In this document: positions 1 through 8,872 of the stretch, piece after piece | Numbering within the stretch: position 1 is the first letter of the stretch | Layout of the letters: every line of letters starts with the position of its first letter | NCBI GenBank assembly: GCA_910592005.1 | Contig: CAJVPP010002268.1 | Coordinates: forward strand, 1-15,561 | Length of the DNA: 15,561 nucleotides | From: Funneliformis mosseae | Lineage: Eukaryota; Glomeromycota; Glomeromycetes; Glomerales; Glomeraceae | Reading direction: 5' to 3' | Position numbers and translations under genes: made by a program | Notes under the pieces: model-generated | Seen by the model: the letters and a program-made list of their open reading frames with translations, nothing else | The model's database searches: none | Told to the model about the DNA's origin: nothing

Positions 1-843
1 ATAAAAATATCCTAGAGTAAATAAATAATTTTATCCGTTTGATCTATAATTTTTAAATTATATAATAATAAAAAAAATATTTTTTTCTAATAAACTTGCC
101 TTTTTTGAAACTGGACTATTCGCTTTAAGATATATTGTAAAATATCTCTCTAATAATAAATCTTTCAGAATTATCTAAATTTAAGATCGCCAATTTTGAA
201 ATTTTATTGATCAATACAAATACAGTTGTTACGTGATGATTAGCTAATACGTTCAAATATCCTGGATATAAAAATTTTATGTCCATGTCTGTGGGACAGT
301 CTGGGAACAGACAGTCTATGTCTGAGTCTATGTTCCATGACAATACTGCCTATACTATATTAGTATTATTTTTAAATTAATATAAGCTAATAAATGATTA
401 AAATTTATGTGTTTTTACTAAAGATTATAATGTTATAATATAGCTAAAATTTCTTTAAAATTTTTCAGTTTTTTTTATATTATTTCATAACTACCTAACA
501 AAATTTTATAAAAAAATTTATAATTATATATTTCAAATAATAATCAAAAAGGTTACTTAGTATTAAAAATTACGTTAATACTAAATATCTTAATGTTATA
601 ATATAACTAAAATTTTTTATTAAAAAATGTATTAATTTAAAATAAATTTTAAATTATTATAGTTTGACTAATTATTATTTAAATTCTTTAAAATTTTTAC
701 ATATTATATAACATATTATGATAAACAACTTTATTTATAAAACTGAAGTTACATTTATTAATAAAAAAAGTTTATTTGTAGCCAACTTTACCCAATTAAT
801 TTAGTAATTTATATAGTGTCCAGATATTTTTATCCTGTATGTG
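1..843. mobile_element. Possible remnant of a small Tc1/mariner-like element
   Basis: At 820-843, read on the minus strand, the sequence starts TA CAG GATAAAAATATCTGGACAC. This resembles the TA target site and CAG-starting inverted repeat of Tc1/mariner elements. The first 11 bases of the window (ATAAAAATATC) are the inverted copy of part of this end, so the window seems to open inside the matching left repeat. Agreement beyond the first dozen bases is weak. No transposase was found between the ends, so this would be a non-autonomous or internally deleted copy. The identification is an inference from the ends only. Confidence 0.33.
125..343 (-). CDS. Small ORF of unknown function, probably repeat-derived
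   Basis: This 72-codon minus-strand ORF starts MSWNIDSDIDCLFPDCP. It is richer in G+C and in ordinary codons than the DNA around it, which suggests it was once coding. It shows no signal peptide or catalytic motif that I recognise. It lies inside the stretch bounded by possible Tc1-like ends. Its phrase FLYPGYLNVLANHHVTTVFV reminds me of short repeated hypothetical proteins in Rhizophagus genomes, but I cannot confirm that here. No promoter, intron or partner gene is evident. It may be a fragment of a dispersed repeat rather than a working gene. Confidence 0.25.
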   Translation of the reverse strand: MSWNIDSDIDCLFPDCPTDMDIKFLYPGYLNVLANHHVTTVFVLINKISKLAILNLDNSERFIIREIFYNIS

Positions 844-1540
844 TATATAAGATATATCACAAAAAATAACTTTATTATATTAATTTTGATTGATAAATTA
901 TTATATTACAAAAAAAAATGTATATAAGTAAATAATACTTAAATTTAAATATATTAAAAATCAGATTATAGGCTTTAAATTATAATCACTTTAATTATAT
1001 TAATATTATAATCTAAAAATTATAAATCAATACAATAATTATAGAAGTTATTATATATATATATAAAATAGAAAATAGTATTTTTGTCTTTAACATTTAT
1101 AAAATAATTTAATTTATATATTTATATATAAGTATAATTAATGATTTCTATTTAAACTTTCAAAACTTATTTTAATTTGTAACATAAAATATAAAAACTT
1201 TTTTGAAATCTTTAAAGAAAACCTATTAAAAGTTTAAATATATTTTTTTCATTTTTATTATAAGGTCCTATTATCAAATTACATATTTTAATCAGTTGAA
1301 TATAAAATTAGATTTTTAAAATATAATTTGGTAATGACTTATTTATAAAATTTTTTAAATAATAAAATAACATTTTGTATAAAAGTTGAATTGAAAGAAA
1401 AAAAATTTTTATCAGAATTTGATTTATTAAAGCAAAAAAAATTTATATTTAAAAATTTATATACTGGAAAAATTCGGTAAAATTTTTTGTTTTCTATTTT
1501 AATTGTAATTATTTTAAAAAACGAGATTTGGCTATTATAA
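844..1540. other. AT-rich intergenic stretch with no gene found
   Basis: About 700 bases of almost pure A and T, with homopolymer runs and a short TA microsatellite near 1054-1068. No frame stays open for a useful length on either strand. I see no tRNA, rRNA or conserved motif. Confidence 0.6.
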
Positions 1541-2140
1541 GGTAGGTTGGCTTATTATTAATCCACAATGCAAGGTAATACAGTGCAAATCAGTTATCAT
1601 CTAAGCGTTCATGGTTGCACAACAATTCGTCACACGCAATCCTTTTTTTTAATATTGTTTGTTATTTCGTTAATATTATTGATCAATAAACGTTAGTCAA
1701 GTAAGCCAGTTAGTCATTGCATTTTTCTTCATATATTCCTTAAAGTAACACCATTACTCCTCCTTGCATTACTTGAAATAATATTAAGGCTTTCTAGTTG
1801 GTGCACATTCCTTTTTATGGAAAACTGACAATCTTTAAAAACAACGTTGGAAACAAAGGGGGTATTTTTCAAAGGTTTTGGGGTTTGCTTTGTTAAAAAT
1901 TTTCCTTTTTATTTAAAAATAGATAAGTTATTTTCATCAACATGAATAATTATAAAAGAACCAAGGAATTTATTATTACAATTCCGAAAAAAAAAAAAAT
2001 AAAATAAAATCATTTTTTTTTTTTTTTTTTTTTTTCTAAACAATAAAATATTCATTTAATCATTTATCCAGAACGAATTGCTGTTTCTGCTTTGGTTCAG
2101 AACGACAAAAATCAATAAACATAAAAAAATCATATAACAA
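1541..2140. promoter_or_regulatory. Upstream region of the 2141 gene, with a long poly(dT) tract
   Basis: The composition becomes more mixed here than in the preceding AT desert. A run of 13 A at 1987-1999 is followed by 23 T at 2013-2035, about 105 bases before the start codon at 2141. Long poly(dA:dT) tracts are common nucleosome-excluding elements of fungal promoters. A 42-codon ATG frame at 1568-1696 is present but is too short to call. No TATA box can be told apart in such AT-rich DNA. Confidence 0.35.
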
Positions 2141-2633
2141 ATGTCTCGAAGAAACAGTTTAATCACCAAGGTAATTAATCAAATCTAATTCATTTGTTAT
2201 AAAGATAAAGGCTATAATACTATAATATAAATATTGATTTTTATTTTTGGATTTTTTTTTTATTAATCAGATGGGAAAATGTATCAGACAATCAACCAAT
2301 TCCAAAATAACCACAGAGATGAACTCTCCTTTAGAAGACATAATGCACGACGATGATAATACCTCACATCCAAATACACAATACATTCTTCCGAAAGATG
2401 TTGTATCAGTAAAAGCATTAGAAATATACAAAGTTTCCACACGAGCAAAAAGGCGTTGGGGATACATTCACATCCCTTCAAACGGTCCAACATCGAATAA
2501 TCAAAAAAAGAAGATGAGAAGATGGGGGTTTGTAGCCCCTGTTGTTGGCATACCAAGCGATTTTCCCGTACTTTGTTCAATTACGCCACCTATAAGACAC
2601 ATAAGTCCAAAATTATATTATCATTATATATAA
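2141..2633 (+). CDS. Two-exon orphan protein with paired RRWG motifs
   Basis: Exon 1 is 2141-2170 (ten codons, MSRRNSLITK) and exon 2 is 2271-2633. The 100-base intron 2171-2270 begins GTAATT and ends TTAATCAG, and splicing keeps the frame, giving 130 residues. An A-rich context before the ATG at 2141 fits a fungal start. If the intron is not used, the ATG at 2271 would begin a 120-residue form. I do not recognise the family. The N-terminal third is polar with an acidic patch (HDDDN). The middle has two motifs 22 residues apart, KRRWGYIHIP near residue 70 and MRRWGFVAPVVGIP near 92, suggesting an old internal duplication. There is no membrane segment or signal peptide. It lies upstream of the serine palmitoyltransferase subunit gene on the same strand. 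Confidence 0.55.
2171..2270 (+). other. Intron of the RRWG-protein gene
   Basis: The donor is GTAATT and the acceptor is TTAATCAG, preceded by a long T-rich tract. The 100-base length is close to that of the introns in the APP1 gene downstream. The intron is inferred because it joins an ATG-containing exon to the long open frame in phase. Confidence 0.55.
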
Positions 2634-3330
2634 GTTTAAAAAGTATTGTTTTAAGATGATTTTTATTATAATTGTAAAAAAAAAAAAAAACTGCTGGCAG
2701 TAATCCTTTTAGGTCGTAGTATAGACGTGTATATATATAATCAAAGAAAAAAAAAAAAAAATTGTAATATACTGATTTTAAGAGAAAAAAAAAATTATTT
2801 TTTTTCCTGATAATAAATAGATAAACTTTTTGATGAATTTCCAGTCATTCTTTGTAAATTAATCAACGATCCCATGTAGTGTAAAGTGTTCGCACATTGG
2901 CCAAATAGCGATATCTTTGCTGCTTAATATCTATCGAATGGTTCACAAAATTAATTGTGTTCGAATAAATGTAAGCTCCTCAAATATGGAACGGAAACAA
3001 ACATACACATCATTTACACAATAGATAGATCGATAATAATTCCGAAATTAAATAAATTTTATTTATTAGAATTTTAAATTTATGATTGACATTTTTATAT
3101 AAAAGTCATAATCTGGATTAGGAAACCTTTAATTCCCGAATCTAAATCGCTCGCATTGTTACACTAATGTTGTTCAAATTTAATAAAGTACTTAAAATGC
3201 CTCGTATTTCATTTGAACTCTTCTATTCTTTAACTATCTTTTCCTCGTCTCTCTTCCTTAAGATTTCTTTAAAGAAATAAAAAAATTGGGAATGCATTAT
3301 TAAGGATTTTTTAATATTCAATACCTAACA
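2634..3330. other. Intergenic region between the RRWG gene and the SPT subunit gene
   Basis: No coding frame was found. An AATAAA at 2812-2817 could be the polyadenylation signal of the upstream gene. The part from about 2860 to 3060 is less AT-rich than its surroundings, but I see no RNA gene in it. Poly(A) runs lie near 2677 and 2747. Confidence 0.4.
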
Positions 3331-3414
3331 CCTTCTCTTTCTTTTTTTTCGCACCTTCACCCTCCCGGTTATTTCCTTTCCTCCTTCCTCTATTTCATCC
3401 CTTCTTCCTTCATC
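3331..3414 (+). promoter_or_regulatory. CT-rich leader or promoter tract before the SPT subunit gene
   Basis: About 84 bases are nearly all C and T on the plus strand and end some 50 bases before the start codon at 3464. Pyrimidine-rich tracts just upstream of start codons mark transcription start regions in many filamentous fungi. The contrast with the surrounding AT-rich DNA is strong. A second, weaker CT-rich stretch lies at about 3222-3260. Confidence 0.5.
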
Positions 3415-3463
3415 AAACCGAAATTAACACCTTAAAAAAACAATCCTACTAAAAACATCAAAC

Positions 3464-3709
3464 ATGCAATCACTCACCACAATGTTTTCATCCATCCGAA
3501 CTCAATTCGCCATCAATAATTATAGAGTCAATATATCAACTTCTAATACTTCTTTGGTTGAATTAGAACCTTTTGAAAGAACCCTAATTCATTCTCTCAT
3601 CGCTCTAAGTCTTGCTTTGGTTGCTTATGTCGCCTGGGATCCACGTGTCGAAGGAGATTTGTTGGCTGTAAAATTAATCGAATATAATTATAATCCTGTA
3701 CATTATTAA
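3464..3709 (+). CDS. Small subunit of serine palmitoyltransferase (ssSPT-like)
   Basis: Serine palmitoyltransferase condenses serine with palmitoyl-CoA in the ER membrane, the first and rate-limiting step of sphingolipid synthesis. Small subunits of the ssSPT family activate the catalytic pair and influence acyl-CoA choice. This single-exon ORF of 81 residues carries the family signature ELEPFERT at residues 33-40, matching the LEPWERT core of animal ssSPTa and ssSPTb. One hydrophobic helix follows at about 41-57, and the short C-terminal tail is the usual shape. Animal members have about 70-76 residues. The ATG at 3464 follows an A-rich leader. Residue 7 (ATG at 3482) is an alternative start and would bring the length closer to the family norm. 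Yeast Tsc3 does the same job but is not similar in sequence. The identification rests on motif plus topology. Confidence 0.8.
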   Translation: MQSLTTMFSSIRTQFAINNYRVNISTSNTSLVELEPFERTLIHSLIALSLALVAYVAWDPRVEGDLLAVKLIEYNYNPVHY

Positions 3710-4013
3710 ATATGAATAATGATTGATTGATTCATTTGATTCCCTTTTTTTTTATTTTTCTTTATTTTAATCTACTATCATCCTAAGGCAATGCATATTT
3801 ATTAGAATAATAGAGTATTATTTTTTCACACTTTTCCATTCTTTTCCATTCGGATTGTATAAAAGGTGGTTAAAATCGTTTCTTGTATTTAATTTAATTT
3901 TATTTTTGTACCTTCATCCAATCACAGCATATAGCATATAGAATTTAATTTTAAATTAATGTTTCGACTCATCATTTCACTCTAATCCCGACTTGTCTCC
4001 TCCCTTCACCTTG

Positions 4014-4355
4014 ATGCTTCTATTTATTTTTCTCTTCTCCGCAATGGTTGTACATTCCCTTGTAAATATCTTTTTAATTTCGGAAATAGAAATCCCCGTG
4101 ATATTATGTGAAACCTATTTGGCCGGTGTAGTAATAGCAACGCTTCTCATTCCATTTTACGTTACCCGTCCTTTTTTAATTTATGATTTCAACTTGGTAG
4201 AATTTACGTATTTATTGATTAAATACCTTATACAATTTCTGTTGAGTCTAATACGTTGGAATATATATATAACAGTAAAACTGAAATTTAATAAAATAAA
4301 AAAAAAAAGTGCGATTTTTTTTTTTGTGATCCAACTTAATTTGATAATGAATTAA
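4014..4355 (+). CDS. Possible small multi-pass membrane protein, unknown
   Basis: An ATG-initiated frame of 113 residues follows a CT-rich leader (CTCCTCCCTTCACC). It is strongly hydrophobic, with segments at about 2-22, 27-50 and 64-80 and a last one near the C terminus. A basic lysine-rich stretch lies before that last segment. Codon use in the first 80 residues looks coding, with GCC, GGT, CCC and GTG among AT-rich neighbours. The tail, rich in A and T runs, looks less convincing and may be intron or 3' untranslated sequence. A GT at 4197 could be a donor, but no acceptor is compelling. I do not recognise the family. It lies about 300 bases after the serine palmitoyltransferase subunit on the same strand. 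It could be a real short gene or a chance hydrophobic frame in T-rich DNA. Confidence 0.35.
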   Translation: MLLFIFLFSAMVVHSLVNIFLISEIEIPVILCETYLAGVVIATLLIPFYVTRPFLIYDFNLVEFTYLLIKYLIQFLLSLIRWNIYITVKLKFNKIKKKSAIFFFVIQLNLIMN

Positions 4356-4443
4356 GATCTAATAAATTGATTTTATTTTACACTTACGCACTAAACTCGC
4401 GCAGTATCTATCTGGACCAGAAATTACCTAATAGCCATTTGTT

Positions 4444-4644
4444 ATGACGGAGGTGGAAATAATCCTCCCCAAAAAGAATGTTCCATCTAGTATGGCAAGT
4501 CTCAATGAAATAAATAAGGGTTATAAAAGTACAAAAGATGGGGCAGGGGTAAAAAAAAAAGTGCAATCTCAAATAGTAACTATTAATGAACAATTGACTT
4601 TTAATGGCTATTTTAATGGCGTAAATCAATTGAATTCCATATGA
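4444..4644 (+). CDS. Possible 66-residue hydrophilic protein, unknown
   Basis: The frame starts at ATG 4444 (MTEVEIILPKKN) and has a lysine- and asparagine-rich, hydrophilic composition without membrane segments. Codons look ordinary for this genome, and the stretch is richer in G+C than its flanks. It sits about 170 bases before the APP1 start and could also be part of that gene's 5' leader. No domain is recognised. A minus-strand frame over the same bases looks like its shadow. Confidence 0.27.
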   Translation: MTEVEIILPKKNVPSSMASLNEINKGYKSTKDGAGVKKKVQSQIVTINEQLTFNGYFNGVNQLNSI

Positions 4645-4816
4645 ACTTGCCATTTTGCCGTTAAAAGCATCACATATCCCCTTTTAAAGATCGATGTCGT
4701 CGATCGATTGATTATTTAGAAATTTCATTATTTAAAATCTCGTTTTTTTTTTGTTTTTCGTTTTTTTTTTTAAATTTTTTTATCCCAAAAAAATTTCCTA
4801 CTTGATTTTTATTGAT

Positions 4817-7278
4817 ATGGAATTTTTTAATCTTATAAAGTCGAAGGTGGAAGGAAATTTCAGTGGCAAAAGCAGGGAGGTCGAAACCGCAGAGTCTGAC
4901 ACTAAAAAGGTTGCAGAGGGTGAATTAGAAACGTATTGTTTATTGTTTCCTACTTATGCCACTAAGACCGTTGAAGGTAATACATTATGATGTGATGTGG
5001 TAATTAATTAGTTTGATTAAGAGGTGATAAATATATATGATTTTTTTTCATTAGGCAAATCGACTGATCAATGGAATATTCGTATTCGCGGTTGGGCATT
5101 TTCAGCTCCCAAACAAAGTAAATCGCGCAATTTATTCTTGGGTAATCATCATTAAAAATTATTTTTATACTTTAAAAAGGAAATAAAAAAAAATTAAAAC
5201 TCTAACTCGGTTGTGCGTTTAAATCAGGGTTAACATCATTGGCAACAGGAATTAAGAAAGATGATGAGAGATATCAGTTCCTAGAAGCGCGTACATCATA
5301 TTTCTGGGCAAGTAACATTAGTCAAGGGGAATTTTCATTGCAAGTTGATGGGTTGACTGAATCCAACAAGATGACCATCGAAGGGGATCCTAATGATGAC
5401 GGAGCATTCTCGACTACAACGGCCCCCAGCGGTGAAGGCGCTACGACCACGACAACTAGTGTAAATGTACCTGATGTTAAAAAAGTATTGGGTCATGCTG
5501 AGAAAATAATTACCCCAGCAGTTGCTCACCCAGAAAGTGAGAATACTCGCATGCAAGTTGTTCCAAAATCGGGACACGTAAGTGGTGATTTGTCAATTCC
5601 AAAAGAAACTGTTCTCAAATGGATTGAGGAACAAAATAGTGAAAATGTTGTTAGTGGATTTATTCATAATTTCATTGGAAGTAAAGATAAAAATAGAGTT
5701 AGATTATTGAAAGTTAAAGCTTATCAAAATAATGATACTGAACCTAGTTATGGCGTTGTAAATCTCGTTGAACCTGAAGGTGTTTCCATCATTTCCGTGA
5801 GTGTTATTTTAGAACTTTATCTATTTAAAAAAAATTTTTTTTTTTTTTAAAATATAATGTTATTAATGTTTTTATATTTAGGATATTGATGATACAATTA
5901 AAGATACAAATATTCTTCAAGGTGCAAAAAGTGTCCTTACCAACACATTTTTACAACCTTTCAAAGATGTAAGATAATTCCTTAATACTTTTTTCGGCAA
6001 ATCGTAGTAAATTCAAGTGTGTACATACATTAAACGATCGGAATTCTACTATTAATTAATTATAAAGGTTCAAGGAATGTCTGAACTCTACCGTAAATTT
6101 GTAAGCTTATTTCAATCCTTTTGTCAGAATCTTCACAAGAGATAGTGATTTATTTATTTTTTTAGTATGAACAAGGGGTGTCTATCCATTACGTATCCAA
6201 TTCACCATGGCAATTATTCCCATCTTTAAGGTCCTTTTTCCATACTTATAATTTTCCTCCTGGGTCAGCACACTTTAAATTTTATGATGGACTAATTAAA
6301 AGTGCTTATGAACAAAAGGAAAATCCTATGGCTAGTAAATTCATGTATATTAGAGAATTACTTCGGGTACATCTATCCGTTTCTCGTGTTTAATCCAAAT
6401 TTTGAATTTAACAAACACTAAATTTTGAATTTTGATGTAATAGGATTTCCCTAATCGTAAATTTATTCTTGTTGGGGATACTGGTGAACTTGATCCAGAA
6501 ATGTATGTTAGGGAGAATCATTATTCAACATATTTCATCATTATGAATCAAACGATTAATATTTATTTTTTCATCCAGATACACAACTATCGCAAGAGAA
6601 AATCCTGGAAGAATTCTTCGTATATATGTTCGAGATGTCACAACGGAACATGTAAAGGATTTGCCAGCACAAAAACCAAGACATTCATATTCACAAACCT
6701 TTCCAACCATATATAATTATCTTCGTAGTTATTATTCTAGTCTTGACGAAGAAACTGGTACTGAAACAAAAGAAGAGGAGCAAGCCGAAAAAGATGTGGT
6801 AGAAGATGTCATTACACATCATGCAGTAGCAGCTACTGCAGGAGAAACAATTCACCATAAGCCTGAACGAAAATCAAGTTTAACCGATCGATTACTAGAT
6901 AAACTTCATGTAGACATGTCATATTTACACGGTACTTCGACTCCAATTACTGAGTCATCAGATCCCATGAAAAATAATGATAATACTTCAAATAAACCAA
7001 AAACTCCCTTAAGCGCCAGAATATTATCACCTGAACGAGCCGCTTCTCTTTCTTCTAAATTTTCAAAACTCCGTTCAACAGGAAAGAAAAATGAAGAAGA
7101 GGATGTTAATATATTTGGAGATGAAGAAGATGATGAAGTATTGAAAACTCCTTTGGAAATGTTTCACGAACGATGTGTCTTATTGAAACAAGGGTTACCT
7201 GAGAATTTGTTCCATATCTTTACTAGCGCTAAAGAATTAGAAGATGACCCTGTTATTCAAGAGGCAATTAAATCTTAA
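4817..7278 (+). CDS. APP1: APP1-type phosphatidate phosphatase (DUF2183), eight exons
   Basis: App1 is a Mg-dependent phosphatidate phosphatase that makes diacylglycerol and associates with cortical actin patches and endocytic proteins in yeast. The exons are 4817-4976, 5055-5141, 5228-5796, 5882-5968, 6068-6100, 6166-6366, 6444-6502 and 6579-7278. Joined, they give 631 residues with no internal stop; yeast App1 is close at just under 600. The N-terminal domain shows LLFPTYATKTV (about 43-53) and WNIRIRGWAFS (about 60-70). A variable Thr/Ser/Gly-rich linker follows, then GHVSGDL and YGVVNLVEPEGVSIIS. The HAD-like catalytic motif DIDDTIK lies at 273-279. Next come GMSELYRKF, HYVSNSPWQLFPSLR (about 320-334), DFPNRKFILVGDTGELDPEIY (380-400) and IYVRDVT. 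The C terminus is charged, with an acidic run EEDDEV, and ends in a helical tail. All expected catalytic residues are present. The start at 4817 is preferred over an in-frame upstream ATG at 4751, whose extra residues come from poly-T leader. Confidence 0.9.
4977..6578 (+). other. Seven GT-AG introns of the APP1 gene
   Basis: The introns are 4977-5054 (78), 5142-5227 (86), 5797-5881 (85), 5969-6067 (99), 6101-6165 (65), 6367-6443 (77) and 6503-6578 (76). Donors are GTAATA, GTAATC, GTGAGT, GTAAGA, GTAAGC, GTACAT and GTATGT, and every acceptor is AG. Introns 1 and 2 are phase 1, introns 3 to 6 are phase 0 and intron 7 is phase 2. Each junction restores a residue run expected of the family, for example the exon that opens with DIDDT. 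Intron 2 has a clear CTAAC branch-like motif about 25 bases before its acceptor. Confidence 0.88.
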
Positions 7279-7401
7279 AGGAAGTTACAACTACTCGCAC
7301 ACTTGATAAACTGTAAAATTGTATTATTTATTATTCATTAAATTATTATTTATTTATTTTAAACATAATTCTTGAACAATTTCAAGTGGGATTGGATTTC
7401 A

Positions 7402-7407
7402 AATAAA
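7402..7407 (+). terminator. Candidate polyadenylation signal of the APP1 gene
   Basis: An AATAAA hexamer lies about 125 bases after the APP1 stop codon, in a TTATT-rich 3' region. The site is plausible, but such hexamers are frequent in AT-rich DNA. Confidence 0.35.
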
Positions 7408-7448
7408 CCTTTGCTGGATGGCATAAAATTTTGTAATTAATTTCATAT

Positions 7449-7625
7449 ATGATTTATGATTACTTTAAACTTGATGAATATTTATTCGTAATTCACAATG
7501 CACTTGACGTTAAATTATTCGAAAGAGAAACGGAATATGTGGATGTAATTTATTTCGGAAATTTTGAAAGCGCAGTAGTAGATGGGCAAAAAATAGCATT
7601 AGTGCCCGAGATGTTTTCACTTTAA
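7449..7625 (+). CDS. Orphan 58-residue ORF, perhaps a gene fragment
   Basis: An ATG frame of 58 residues starts MIYDYFKLDEYLFVIHN and ends ALVPEMFSL before TAA. Its composition is that of a folded protein, with well-mixed acidic, aromatic and aliphatic residues and phrases such as VDVIYFGNFESAVVDGQK. It also uses GAC, GTG, GGA and CCC codons unlike the AT-rich flanks. It begins 170 bases after the APP1 stop and is probably separate from that gene. I do not recognise it. It may be the 5' piece of a gene broken by the neighbouring repeats, or a genuine short gene. No intron that would extend it is evident. Confidence 0.4.
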   Translation: MIYDYFKLDEYLFVIHNALDVKLFERETEYVDVIYFGNFESAVVDGQKIALVPEMFSL

Positions 7626-7859
7626 ACGTCCGCTACTCAAATTTTGCTCTATTAGTTGAGTACTAACTTCTTACATTCATTTACAAGAAAAATAAAGTTT
7701 CGCTTTGAACCTTATGCTTTATTGATAGAATATTCCCTCATTCTTGCTACTACACTTTTTCTTTACATGTTGAAAATTTTTATTGAAGTTCTAGTAAGGT
7801 TACTTCTCAATTTTGGCCTGATTAATATATCCACTCATGTATTCACTTTTTATAAAAAT

Positions 7860-8519
7860 TTTTTGGATCTAGGCTATCAAAAAACTCTTAGTATAGCGCT
7901 TTACTTTTCGATCTTGAAGTTGTCATCCAATACATGCGGAAGTTTCCATCCACTGTATATTTTCTAGAGACGATGATATTATATCCGTTTTTTCGTGCGA
8001 AATCAATATACAGCTCACACAAGTAGCAACATCTTTGATAAATTCCCAATTTTTAATTTTTTTGTCGATAATATGTTCATTTCTGCATGTAAGTATATTT
8101 GTTTTTTAACGTCACCGTCAAGTTGTAGTTTTTCGTGTAGTTTTATCAGTATATACTTTTCTCATTCTTTCTACATATTACTTTAAGCTTGTTCGAACAT
8201 CTATCCATGAAAGTATTATAGTCGTTATCATCTATAAACCTTTTGATAGTATTTTTTCACGAATATATGGGTTGATTAGTTATGATATTAGGTGTTCCTC
8301 TATACACTCTAACATAAGAGAACTGTGGTTTGTATATTATAGTACGTGCACATTCTATGATATCTATAGACCCAACGTAAGACCCCATATTCTTAATATG
8401 TCCTAATAATTTTGGGTGGATCGTAGAATCATTTTTGATTTTCTTATAATACTCGTTACAAATTTTGGATATGTTGTACATATTTGTTCCATCTTTGTCA
8501 TTAACCTTAGTTAATGATG
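7860..8519 (-). pseudogene. Decayed OTT_1508-like nucleic-acid deaminase gene
   Basis: The minus strand carries three consecutive reading-frame blocks that together resemble the OTT_1508-type deaminase proteins of fungi. Block 1 (8519 to about 8160) contains HPKLLGHIKNMGSY and TNQPIYS, followed by TGA at 8257-8259 where a tryptophan is expected. The same frame then continues with KNTIKRFIDD. Block 2 (about 8155-8050), in another frame, holds LHAEMNIL at 8092-8069, the zinc-ligand and catalytic H-A-E motif. Block 3 (about 8046-7905), in a third frame, holds RCCYLCELYIDFARKNGYN with the C-x2-C pair at 8017-8031. Further stops follow toward 7860. Two frame changes plus nonsense codons make it a pseudogene. 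The frames on the opposite strand over 7656-8186 are shadows. The family fold is the cytidine-deaminase type; its role in fungi is not settled, and this copy cannot make a whole protein. Confidence 0.7.
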
Positions 8520-8520
8520 T

Positions 8521-8670
8521 GGGCGAAACCGATATATATCAGCCAAATCCGAAACCGAAACTGTCCGAAATTACTTTCGCCCGATAGTGTAATTTTCCGA
8601 TATTCCGAAATTCCGAAACCTATCCGATATTCCAAAACCCTGTCCGAAATTAATTCATATATCCGAAATT
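8521..8670. repeat. CCGA-rich cluster, probable transposon end
   Basis: Eleven CCGA tetramers, mostly as TCCGAAA or TCCGATA, lie within about 150 bases in the same orientation. The outer GGGCGAAA (8521-8528) is repeated inverted as TTTCGCCC at 8575-8582. Clustered short repeats next to a terminus are typical of the subterminal regions of hAT-type DNA transposons. The sharp change in composition at 8519 fits an insertion edge against the deaminase relic. No matching second end was found in the window. Confidence 0.5.
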
Positions 8671-8779
8671 TATAAATAATAGAATATTTAACATTTGATA
8701 AATAAGAAATATTTAAAAATAAAATTTAAACGGTTTATTTATTACGTAATCATTATTAATATCATTTATTTATTTATCC

Positions 8780-8872
8780 GCAATGGCTTTTGGATCCCAA
8801 TCTCCATCTATATCATCTACAGTATCACTATACTACTAATACTATGAATATCATTGTCATCTACACTCGCCC
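8780..8872 (-). pseudogene. Acidic C-terminal coding relic, possibly transposase
   Basis: Read on the minus strand, this short piece gives KSWASVDDNDIHSISS. After a frame change it gives SDTVDDIDGDWDPKAIADK before TAA. It looks like the acidic tail of a protein. It sits between the foldback element and the CCGA-rich end, where the 3' end of a transposase in this orientation would be expected. The family is not established. Confidence 0.27.

Noticed and set aside
1568..1696. Plus-strand 42-codon ATG frame with a hydrophobic end
   Set aside because: It is too short, and its hydrophobic part is read from a poly-T stretch.
2267..2580. Two minus-strand frames over exon 2 of the RRWG gene
   Set aside because: The plus-strand frame has a supported intron and a good start, so these are antisense shadows.
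4408..4653. Minus-strand 81-codon frame
   Set aside because: It overlaps the plus-strand 4444 ORF and has no recognisable features. Neither is strong, and the plus frame has the better composition.
4751..4816. Upstream in-frame ATG that would extend APP1 by 22 residues
   Set aside because: The added residues are mainly Phe and Lys read from poly-T leader sequence and have no match to the family N terminus.
7656..8186. Two plus-strand frames of 103 and 63 codons
   Set aside because: They lie opposite the deaminase relic and its downstream part, lack ordinary ATG support, and show no motif. They are shadows.
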